Assembly: GCA_020152595.1 (NCBI GenBank)
Contig: JAIGNY010002039.1
Span: 788,501-852,500, forward strand
Reading direction: 5' to 3'
Source: Chiridota heheva
Taxonomy: Eukaryota; Echinodermata; Holothuroidea; Apodida; Chiridotidae
Length of the DNA stretch: 64,000 bases
The notes under the pieces are model-generated. The model did not search any database, was not told where the DNA came from, and worked only from the letters and a program-made list of their open reading frames with translations. Shown here piece after piece: positions 46,891 to 56,859 of the stretch. The position numbers and the translations under genes are program-made. The number at the start of each line of letters is the position of its first letter. Within the stretch, counting starts at the first letter, position 1.

Positions 46891-47534
46891 GATCATAAAT
46901 GGCTGAATCAAAATGATTGATTATGTATCATAGCATGCATTACACCATGATCTGAAAGCAAATCTTAAGATTACCATAGCAACGCTAATTGTCTGCTTGT
47001 TTGCTTGATATATTATGTACACAGGTGCAATCTTAAAATGATTCAAATTTGTGTTGTACAGTATAACAAAATGAGTTGGCAAAAGTGTAGAACACCATGA
47101 GACAATTATCATCCATATGTTTGTGTTGTATAACAAAATGAGTTGGTGGAAGTATAGTGCACTGTGAGACAATTATCATACACACATTTGTATTGTATTA
47201 GAAAATAATCTTATACCTGATGCGGACGCCTGAGATAAAGTTGCAAATGTATTAAGAAAAACAAAACATTCAAAATTGATTTTAAATACAGATCAACCAA
47301 CTGATTATTGTATTATCTATACTTCTCACAATAAATGTTAATAATCTACCATGGGAAATTTGGATTGGATTGGTTTGTTGATGTTTAACGGCACCGCGAC
47401 AGTCAGAGTCAAATGTGCCACCAGGGAATTTTGGCTTAAAACAATGTTTAGTGAAGGAAAAGAAGATTTGCTAATCTTTTCACCACAATTATTATTAATA
47501 TTTTTTAACTCTTTTTTCAGCCATTTATTACAAC
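46891..47534. other. Intergenic, small duplication only
   Basis: TTGTGTTGTATAACAAAATGAGTTGG-type sequence occurs twice (47,047-47,075 and 47,122-47,146, about 70 bp apart). The motif at 47,372-47,412 recurs at 39,741. Nothing else is seen. Confidence 0.5.
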
Positions 47535-47573
47535 AGTAGTATAGTAAGTTAATTGTGGTGAACTCCTGTTTAA

Positions 47574-48637
47574 CCCTTACTCTACCAGGGCTTTAGAAAA
47601 AGCGACCCCAATTTTCGTAACTTTTTTTTTATATGCATTTTTGACAACTTTCCTTTCATTTTCTTTCGTTACAAGTTTGGTTGGAATAGATGCTAAGTTA
47701 TTTATCTTTTGAGTAATTAAAACCAATTTAGGAAATATTAGACAGAATTATGCAAATTAAGCAATTTTTGGCTAAATTTGGTCAACAAATGGTCAATCTT
47801 TGCAGAAGTATAACTACTTGTCAGTATTGAAAACAGAGATTTGTATTACATATTTAGATTTATTTTGAATTTTCCTTTCTAATGATACTAATCTACATTT
47901 TTTAGAAAGGGTAAGCTTTTATCATCAAAAATGATAAAAGTCAAACGTCCCCTGAAAGCTGCAGCAGAAAAATAATTACGCAGTGGTCACGGCGGGACTC
48001 GAACCCGGAGCGCTCGCACGCTAGTCGCGTACATTTCCTCTGCGCTACGTGGTCGTTGAAATTGGATAGCTGTAATTTTGTTCTTATAGGATAGGTTCTA
48101 AATAGAGGGGGGTATGCCTTTATTTATATGTCAAATGAAAGGAAATTTCAAGCGCTTTCGAACGGCGGTTCAACCAAGCATGCGTGTTGTAAGGTTTGGG
48201 TTTCACGATTTTTTGAACAAAACCGGTCAAAAATGGCAGAAATTCATGAAATTTTGCAGAAATTTCACTAGAACAAAAGATTGGACGTAGGGATTATAAA
48301 AATTATACCAGAAACCAATACTATCATTTCTTAGGACTTTCGTGTTTGACTTTGAAGCAAAAATGTAATCTTGAAATTATCGTAAGATTTAAAAAAAAAA
48401 AAAAAAAAAAATGGATTTTTTTTAGCAATTATTGATTTTTACCCTTTTTCGATGTAATTTTTCTAAAAATTATGTAATATGACCCCTAAAAAAAGTTTCA
48501 TTTTGTGAAAGAACTATCCGAGTACTTTAAAATGATACCAAGACTACTCGTATAGGACTGTGGTAAAGTCCGATTTTATTTTTAGAAAAAGGTGGTTTGA
48601 AATCGCGATAGTATCGCCAAGCGTGGTAGAGTAAGGG
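47574..48637. mobile_element. piggyBac-like TTAA element, 1,064 bp, non-autonomous
   Basis: Flanked by TTAA at 47,570-47,573 and 48,638-48,641. The inverted ends start CCCTTACTCTACCA and are identical for 14 bp, then diverge slightly (GGGCTT/CGCTT). CCC termini and TTAA targets are the piggyBac pattern. The interior has no transposase. It has a hairpin at about 47,927-47,949 (CTTTTATCATCAAAAATGAT) and a tRNA-like segment at 47,984-48,054. Confidence 0.82.
47984..48054 (-). tRNA. tRNA-like sequence (tRNA pseudogene or tRNA-derived element)
   Basis: On the minus strand, 71 nt with an A-box-like TAGCGCAGAGG (48,047-48,037), a B box GGTTCGAGTCC (48,005-47,995) and a four-pair T stem (CGGG/CCCG). 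The acceptor halves GACCACG and CGTGACC pair at five of seven positions. The anticodon arm does not fold cleanly, so I do not name an amino acid. It is probably a pseudogene or a Pol III promoter remnant carried by the transposon. Confidence 0.5.
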
Positions 48638-49006
48638 TTAATGTGGTAACTAAAATTTACTGTTAAATTTTACTTAGATTAATCAGGAGATCAGTACTAA
48701 TCTTAATTAGTGCTGAGCTCCTGTTTAATATAACTAAAATTTTAAGAGCAAATTTTAGTTACATTAATCAGTCAGTACAATTAACTTACTACCCTAATCC
48801 TGACCTGGGGCCTTACAAATAGCTACTGACAACTGATAATATATGTATGGCCGGGCCTGGCAAATAGCCACTTCGTACTAAATAGCACAAATATTCATGC
48901 CCAAATCACGTAGTGACCCAATCCTCCGGATTAGAGCATGAACGCATGAAACCGAACCACATACTGAAACAAAAGTCAATGGGCTACAACACACCACGTT
49001 CATAAA

Positions 49007-49032
49007 AGTTGCACTAAAAATTTAGTGCAACT
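49007..49032. other. Perfect 12-bp inverted repeat (hairpin)
   Basis: AGTTGCACTAAA, two bases, TTTAGTGCAACT. No element around it is recognised. Confidence 0.85.
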
Positions 49033-51113
49033 CAAATTGCGACATGAAAACTTTCAGACTATTCTTGTCTAAATGGTCAACCATACATGTACATACTGAA
49101 CTTTGATTCCATCTTCAATAAATTGAATGCATTTTAAGATAGGCTATTCGGAAGACAAAGTTTTCGCTCTTAAAACAAAAGTTTGTTCAGAAAAATGATC
49201 TGCGATTAACCAAAACAACATACGTATGCATGCTTCCATCTATGATCACGAGCATAAACTGAAATGTGAAAGCGTTTAAAATGATTAACATTTTTTTGGA
49301 TGGCAGCCCAATTTTTTTGATGTTTGCGCGTACGTATATCTACCGTGCGTTGTTAGCTCTAAGTGTGTTCATGCACATTCCGCAATTATGAGAGAAAACT
49401 TTACGCAACTTAATTTTTTGTATCTCCTATTTAATTGTAACTAGCCTACTAACTTACTTACATGAATGCATGCAGTTGCCATATTAAACGCGGTGGACAA
49501 TCTGTAACATAATGGTGGATGGAAAAATCTTTCGCACAACTTTTTAATAAAAATGCCATTTCGTTGAAGCTGTAGGACGTTTAAGTTAATTTAGGTAAGT
49601 TAATAGTATTGACTTGTTTAACAATATTTTGAGCTGTACGCCTAGATGCCTAAGTGTAATTGATTTTTGAATCTTTTCATGAATGAATTTTTATCATTTT
49701 GAGACACGCAAATCTAAGTGTTCTGTTTAACGTGGCTATTTCAATTTGCCATTGTATTGCATTGTTATGCTTCCTGACTACGTACGTTAGGCCTTTGGCC
49801 TACACAGTATTTCGATTTCAATAATTTGTTGCCACACTCGCGCAATCGATATGCCTGATGCGACAGTTTGATGCAACTAGCCTTCGTGTTTCTCTATTAG
49901 TCTTAACCGAAAACAATTAATTACTAGTTCAACTTACCGGAATAATAAAACAGAAAATGAAACGCTGTACAGGCCGAGGTTTTTAGATCTTGAATGACAA
50001 TTTAAACTTAAAAGTCAGTTTGACGGTGAGTTATCACTGCAATTAATGTCACTGTCAGCGTGAGTCTGCACTTTATAATATAATTATAACCCTTGAACTT
50101 AAGCTTGAAAGCTATAAAAAGAAAGCATGACGCTAATTAGCCGGCTATGTGGACCCTAGAAATGACTTTGCAAAAAGTGTTGATGTCATAAAGGCAAATC
50201 AAAGACAACTTTTTGTGCATTTCTTTGAAACTTATTTACCTCTTCATATAGTCCTAAATTACTGAAGGCATTTTTAGTTCTGCACTTTGGATACTATATC
50301 AACATTAGGAACAAACAGTGGCGTCAGTATATAAACCCTTTTTATTGAGGGTGTTTAAAATGACAAATTTACCAACGAAAGAGTTCGACGCTACCGACAA
50401 ATTTATATTCCCCTTTCAGGAGAACAATTTCGACGTTATAGAAATAACGTCCAAATTTTGAAGGAAAAAAAAAAAAAAGAAAGAAGAAGAAAAAGGTCAT
50501 CGGTCCAAAATTGCAAACGATTTTTCACCGTCTTTGATAGAAGTTTTACCGGCGCAGACTTTGATTTACCGGCAGGTCTTCAATTTTACCGACATATTTA
50601 CCGGTTCCCCCCCCCCCTCCCCCCTCCCCCTCTCCACCGGTATATACGCTCTTGGAACCAATGTAGTCGTCATGGCGTGTGGGTGTATGTGGGTGTGTGA
50701 ACTTGTCTTTACCCACCCGAACTATGGACATATTCCATGTTTACACACCTTCGATGACATATCTACAACCGACAACGTCCTCTGTATTGTGTTAAGGGAT
50801 AGAAATTACTGGGTTTTTTTTCCTTCCTCAAAACTTCCTCAAACGCATTTCGGTACATGTTACCTTTTAGATAGAATAAGTTGAACATGTGTGTGTAACA
50901 TATTTTTCAATAGCGCCATCCTATATATATATATATGTTGTAAGTTTGTTACGTCACCGGTCACATTTATATCAGTGATTGGTCACCAGTTATATAAGAT
51001 ATTGCGCCCACGACATCAGTGGTAGCCTGGTAGGGGGCATGTGTGTAGGTGTGTGAGTGTGGGGGGGCGTTTGCTATGATATTCATTGAAGGACCTTAAT
51101 CTGACAACACACC

Positions 51114-51170
51114 AATCGTTTAAGGACCCAGGTCGCGTTTAAGGACCTGAACACACGTCCTTAAACGGTT
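51114..51170. other. Inverted repeat with internal repeat of the arm
   Basis: AATCGTTTAAGGAC at 51,114 pairs with GTCCTTAAACGGTT at 51,157 (one mismatch). GTTTAAGGACC also occurs between the arms at 51,137. Confidence 0.7.
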
Positions 51171-52064
51171 TTCAATGCTATAGACAAGAACATCTTTCAT
51201 TTAAGAGGGCACTTGAGAAGTTTTACAGATGTTCTTAATGAACCAGTTGAATCTAAAATCACACTATCTTCAGAGTGCTAAAATTCCACACTGATTTATT
51301 TTTAAAATGGATTGCGCAACAAATTCTTAACACAGTTACCCACGGATTCGCCATGAGTCCTTAGTTGTTTAGTAAAACATTATACAACACACACATAATT
51401 CCTTAGATAAATAGTTGTCTCAGATCTTGTCCAGGCTGCCAGGGTTCTTACTGCTAAGCAAAACCTAAAATTGTGTTCTATGTCGTCAAAAAAAAGCATA
51501 AATCAGGACTGTAAATATTTTTGTTTATTTTAAGTCCCCTTACTCCACAAGCAATTAACAATGATAAAACATTAGTTGTTTTAGCTCTACTACTTCATTA
51601 TTGGTTTGTATCTTTGTATCCTCAAATGGATAGTTTGATGTCAAGGTCTTCGATCAGTATGTGAAGTATAGTACGTATGTGTCTACGGACGAGTGGTGTG
51701 TGTGTGTGTTTGCTTGTGTTTGTGTGTGAGGGGTTGGAGGAGCAGTGTTATTAAAGAAACTTGTGTTTGAAAAAAAAATCCGTCTGAACGTGGGGTGAGG
51801 GGAGGGGGTGGGGGTTCTAAGAGCCTTTATCCAGACAATACCAGACAATAACAAAATGAACATATATTCAGTGAGCATTGCATTAAAGATCTGTGAAAGC
51901 CGTTTTTAACTACTAAAAGAAAGTTATCAGAACAGTATATGCATTTCAAATATTCCATTTTCAGTTTCCAATTTGTTGACCGAAATTTTAGGATTTTTCG
52001 GTTGATAAAAGATTTGTGGTGCATATGGTTGCACTGGTGTTATGTTACCATCGAATGTTCCTAT

Positions 52065-52395
52065 TAGTGGGGCGGATATGTGACTGAGGTGTGCACTTCT
52101 GGATAGAAGCGTGAAAATTTGCACAAAGGGGTTTTTGAGTATGCTGATTTCAAAAATTGCGGGAACCACGATGTCACTCCAACCCTTCCCGCCAAAAAGT
52201 CGAAAATTCAAAATGGCCACCACAAACACGTTTTTGCCCATAAATCAGCTGCTAGTGCCCCGATTGCCATAATCTTGGTGTCTATATCTATGTTCTTGAG
52301 GTCAAGAAATCCAATAAAACCCATGCGAAACATCAAAAGATCCATCTTCTTGCCAAAAAATTGAAAATTCAATTCAAAATGGCCGCCACAAACTT
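52065..52395. repeat. Left terminal inverted repeat
   Basis: Contains GTGCACTTCTGGATAGAAGC, TTTTTGAGTATGCTGATTTC, AAAATTGCGGGAACCAC, AAAATGGCCACCACAAACAC, TAATCTTGGTGTCTATA and CTTGAGGTCAAGAAATCCAA, each found inverted on the right. Confidence 0.88.
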
Positions 52396-52439
52396 ATATG
52401 AGAATCTCATGAGAAAAGAAAAGTTCTCTATCTGCCCTC

Positions 52440-55400
52440 GTTGGGATGATTCCAGGGAGGTCAAATGCAACACAACGTGTAGATGACAACGATGTAAGCA
52501 CAGCTGCCTTTTCCATCACACAGTTACCTGTCTTCAATGCCGTCAAACGAGGTAGGAGAGATTCTGTAGCAGCACGGCACAATTCGGACTGTGAGACGGT
52601 TCTCCCATTGTATCTTGGCCTGCTTATTTACAACCGAACGCACAAACGTGATCTCATTGACAATCTATTTGAAAAGGGTCTGTCGGTGTCATATGACAGA
52701 GTTTTGCAACTGTCTACTGATGAAGCTTATAGAATAATTGACATATATGAGAATGAGGGCATTGTCTGTCCTTCAAACCTCAGAGACCAACTGTTCACCA
52801 CTGGAAATCTTGATGATATAGATCACAACTTGTCATCCACCTCAAGTCGTGATTCTTTTCATGGCACCGCAATATCAATAACACAGCACATCACAAATGA
52901 CATTCCTGGTGTTGCTAGGGTCCTTCAGGAGATTCCCGAAAACAGGGCCCAACCAAAAGTCGAAATCTATCAAGTCATTACCAAAGTCATATACTGATGT
53001 GCCACCGGTTTCGCTCCTGATAATGTCATCCCAACAGTAGAGGATGATGAAGCAATTCCAATATCTGCGGAAACGAATGATGATGAAATGCAGAAGTTTT
53101 GCTTTGAAAAAGTGAGGACGAAGTTGGCTAATGAAAATCAAATTGATCAGGTGAAGACGGACATATCATGGTCAGCCTACTTTGCCAGCTTACAGGTGTC
53201 TCTACCCAAGACATCTGCAATTATCTCTCTCTTACCATTATTTCGAGATCAAGCACATTCACCGCTATGGTCAAGCATGGGATGAATATCATCAAACAGA
53301 TCACGGTTCGTGTCAACCCAGGACAGATACCACTGCTCACTGTCGATCAGCCATTATATGCAATTGCAAAACGAATTCAGTGAATATGGCCAGAAGAGTA
53401 TGGTGAAAGACATTACGTTGTACTGATGGGGGGTCTCCATATAGAAATGGCCATGTTGAAAGTAATTGGCGGCTGGCTTGATGGTAGTGGTTGGACCTTT
53501 GTTATGACTTCGGCCAATGTTACAACTGAGGGACGTGCAGCTGGTCTGCAGAAAGGTTCACACACATCCAGAGGTCAGTGGGCACATCAAGTAACCGCAG
53601 CGGCTCTGTACATTCTCCTTCACAGGTCATATCCTGAGTATCAAATCAACACATCAGATGATGAACAAATACACTATGATGAGTGGTGTAAACAGATGGC
53701 TTCAAAGCATCCTCAGTTCGATTACTGGTACAAAGTCTAGCAGTTGGAACTTCTCTTCCTACAGTTCCTTAGATCACAGCGTGAGCAAAGATATGTTGCC
53801 TACGTGCAGTCACTTGGAAAGATTATTCCATGGATGTTCGCTCTTGACCACTACCACTATGCTCGCTGGATGACCGTTCATGTGAGAGACCTACAATCCC
53901 TTGAGATTAACTGCCCTACCACACATGCAGAGTTCCTCAAAGGCAACTTTGTGACACAGAAAACTATGCACAAATTCTCAGCACTAGCCCATAATCAAGT
54001 TCATGAACAGCTAAATGCAATGGTGAAGGGAGATGGAGGCATAATAGGTATCACTGAAAATGAAGCAGCACTAGCAAGGTGGATGGTGGCAGGTCCAGAA
54101 ACAGCTAGACTTCTAATGGAGTAATATGACAAACATGCTAGGGAAAAGAAGGACACAGAACGCCACCATGAACAAATACCAAGTGTACAGAAGACTTTCT
54201 TATCTCACGTCAAGAGTGTCACTGATGTAATGGATGAACTTGGCAACCCCTTTGCTGATACAAGCACAGACCTCTACGCACTTGACACCAAAGTGATAAT
54301 GTCTGATAGTGTGGTAAATGCTATAAGGTCTGCAGAGGACATAGGCAAAACACAGTACAAGAAATTTGTTGCCGAGCGTATCAATGGCACAATCACTGCA
54401 TTCAAAGACACCATACATAAGAACAATCTGCCTTTGTTAGATTCTAGTTCACGAAAGAAACCTGCAAAGTCCGCTTCCAAGATTTCCAACCTGCATAGTG
54501 ATGTTTGTCTCTTTTCACGGATGTATATATCGTGTCAAGCTAGAGAAAGCGATATGGATGCCTTCTTCAGCCATGAAAATCATGCCTGGCCTCCATCATT
54601 GGCATCAAATGGTATTATGCATCAAACATGCAAATCTGACTTGATGGGATGCCTGGAGACAATGGTACCATAGCCAGAATCTGTTTCAAAAGTTGACGTC
54701 AAAATTGTTGACGGTGCTGCCCTTCTGCACATGCTTGATCCAAAGAAGTCCAAACTTTCTGTCAAAACATTCCAGGACTATTTACAACTGGTGTTCTTGC
54801 CTTACATAGAACTCATGTTACAAGACGTTCTTCGTGTAGATGTTGTCTGGGATGTCTACAGGAGGACAGCCTAAAGACACAAACACGACAGAGCCGTGGA
54901 TCTGGTAATCATCTCCGGGTGGACAACAACACCAATATTCCTGTTAACTGGAAGAACTTCCTTCGCTGTGATGCAAATAAAGACAGCCTGTTCCGACTTC
55001 TAGCCAATGCAATACAAGAGTTTCAACCTCCCCCAGAGAAGCAAGTGACCTCCACACATGGCCAGAATGTTGTATCATCTCCCATGACTGAACTTTCAAG
55101 CTTGTCCTGCACTCATGAAGAAGCGGACACACGGCTTCTTTTTCATGCTTCCCATGCGTTCCATCATGGATTTACCAAGCTGATGATACACGCAACAGAT
55201 ACTGATGTGGTGGTTATTGCGCTTGCAGTGTCCAGCGTTTTACAGGACTGTGAAATATGGATAGCATTTGGTCATGGTGGTAGACTACGTTACATCCCAT
55301 GCCACCTAATTGCAGCGGAATTAGGCAATGACGCATCATGGGGTTTACTTTTCTTGCACGCAATATCAGGATGTGATACTGTCTCTGCCTTTCATGGAAT

Positions 55401-55920
55401 TAGAAAGAGAACCGCTTGGGCTGTATGGTGCAGTATGCCTTATCTCAAACCAATTTTAGCTCGGTTATCCCATGCTCCATGCCAGGTTTCCCCCAGCGAC
55501 TTGGAGCAAATAGAGAGATATGTTGTTCTCTTGTATCAGCGAACATCATCACTCAACCATGTGAATGAAGCCAAGAAGCACTTGTTCACTCAAAACCGTA
55601 AGATGGAAAACATTTCTCCAACGTTACACGCCCTGGAACAGCATGTGAAAAGGGCTGTTTATCAGGCAGGGCACATCTGGGGACAGTCACTTATAGGAGA
55701 CCCTGAAGTTCCATCGCCAGATTTATGGGGCTGGGAGAGAGTAAGAGGTGATTCCCCATGGACTCCATGCTGGACCACTCTTCCAGAGGCAGCCAAAGCT
55801 TGTCAGGAACTGCTGAAATGTGGATGCAAAAAGTCTTGTACAAAAAGATGCAAGTGTGTCTGCGCAAATCTCAAGTGTACACAGTTGTGCTTCTGTTCCG
55901 GACAGTGTAGCAGAGAATAA
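52440..55920 (+). pseudogene. Transposon-encoded protein with PIN/FEN-like core and CXC-like tail, broken
   Basis: Reading through several frames: LPLYLGLLIYNRTHKRDLID, NLFEKGLSVSYDRVLQLST, DDIDHNLSSTSSRDSFHGTA, VNPGQIPLLTVDQPLYAIAK, GGLHIEMAMLKVIGGWLDGS, AHQVTAAALYILLH, FLKGNFVTQKT, HAWPPSLASNG, then the intact part 54,919-55,920. This last part has THEEADTRLLFHASHA, THATDTDVVVIAL-like ATDTDVVVIALAVS, GRLRYIPCHLIAAELG and LHAISGCDTVSAFHGIRK. The acidic spacing (E-AD, D-TD, GCD) resembles XPG/FEN PIN nucleases. The C-terminus is CGCKKSCTKRCKCVCAN and CTQLCFCSGQC, CXC-like. Stops at 52,995, 53,381, 53,738, 54,122 and 54,671 and a frameshift near 53,215-53,260 kill it. Related proteins are common, unnamed, in cnidarian and deuterostome genomes as I recall. 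Confidence 0.75.
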
Positions 55921-56229
55921 AGCAAATCTGAACATATGAGATACTGACAGCGATCATGTAATTATTTTTAACATAATGTATGACACACTATTTGACTGCT
56001 TTACCTGAAAAAGGTATACCATGCTCAATTGTGATATACTTTGATCTGACAAATAAATGCTATTATATGGAATTGTTTTCAACTTTTCACCATAATATTT
56101 CATATGTATTCTATCGACTTGGTATAGATAGTAAGATCACGGTGATTGGGGCAGGTTTTTTGGTCAAAAACTTGTTTTGTGAGGGCATTTTAATTGTATC
56201 TGTTTTACTATTCACAATTTAATGTACGT

Positions 56230-56510
56230 CATGATATTTTATGTTTTCTATTGGGTTCCTTGACATAAAACAGGTATAGATACCAATAAATGATGGCTGG
56301 ATAGCCATTTTATGGCCAACAATGGATTTGCGACGGCCATTTTATGGCCAACAATGGATTTGCGACGGCCATTTTTAATTCTAGGTTTTTCGTGGAAAGA
56401 TCTTATGATAGTTTACGTGGGTTTTATTGGGTACATTGACCTCAAAAACATATGTCTAGAGACCAAGATTATGGCTATTTGGGCACTTAGATCCGTTTTA
56501 TGGTAAAAAA
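56230..56510. repeat. Subterminal repeats of the long-TIR transposon
   Basis: Units of about 170-190 bp continue inward from the right TIR. Each carries CGGCCATTTT, then TCTTATGAT-GTTT, then GTTTTATTGG, TTGACCTCAA-AACATA, and GACCAAGATTATG or a degraded form. About three to four units lie on the right (from 56,230) but only one on the left. A doubled GGCCAACAATGGATTTGCGA occurs at 56,312-56,370. Confidence 0.7.
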
Positions 56511-56849
56511 GCTTTCTTGTGGCGGCCATTTTGAATTTTGAATTTTTTTGGGGGGAAGATGTATCTCATGATGTTTGGCATATGTTTTATTGGATTTCTT
56601 GACCTCAAGAACATAGGTATAGACACCAAGATTATGTTAATCGGGGAACTAACATCTGATTTATGGGCAAAAACGTGTTTATGGCGGCCATTTTGAAATT
56701 TCGACTTTTTGGCGGGAAACGTTAAAGTGACATTGTGGTTCCCGCAATTTTTGAAATCAGCATACTCAAAAAACCCTTTGTGCAAATTTTCATGCTTCTA
56801 TCCAGAAGTGCACACTTTAAGTAAAAATTGTTACATATCCGCCCCACTA
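56510..56849. repeat. Right terminal inverted repeat
   Basis: Inverted counterpart of 52,065-52,395, about 85% identical by eye. It ends CCGCCCCACTA at 56,849. Confidence 0.88.
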
Positions 56850-56859
56850 TATACTCATT

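Larger units (their letters stand above)
47541..48795. mobile_element. Palindromic MITE (~190 bp) split by a nested element
   Basis: The outer inverted ends are TAGTAAGTTAATTGT (47,543-47,557) and ACAATTAACTTACTA (48,778-48,792). Inside, GTAACTAAAATTT pairs with AAATTTTAGTTAC, and CTCCTGTTTAAT with ATTAATCAGGAG. The single-stranded form could fold almost completely. Its TTAA was the target of the element at 47,574-48,637. Confidence 0.7.
48796..52064. other. Intergenic, no gene seen
   Basis: Unique-looking AT-rich DNA with simple tracts: poly-A near 50,465, a C-rich tract at 50,606-50,635, (TA)n at 50,922-50,937, GT-rich at 51,697-51,728. Two inverted repeats are listed separately. No splice-supported exon is recognised. 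A 5' untranslated exon of the MGST3-like gene could lie here but cannot be shown. Confidence 0.45.
52065..56849 (+). mobile_element. 4.8-kb long-TIR DNA transposon with nuclease-like protein
   Basis: Left end TAGTGGGGCGGATATGT; the right end is its reverse complement. Inverted similarity extends for about 330-340 bp (52,065-52,395 against 56,849-56,510). The possible target duplication is TAT (left flank ...CCTAT, right flank TATAC...). Between the ends lies one decayed protein gene on the + strand (52,440-55,920) plus subterminal repeats. I see no RT, integrase core or DDE motif. The retroelement at 56,860 starts almost exactly at the right boundary. Confidence 0.82.

Noticed and set aside
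50930..51010. Possible inverted repeat around AATAGCGCCATCC and ATATTGCGCCC
   Set aside because: The arms match too poorly to support an element or a hairpin.
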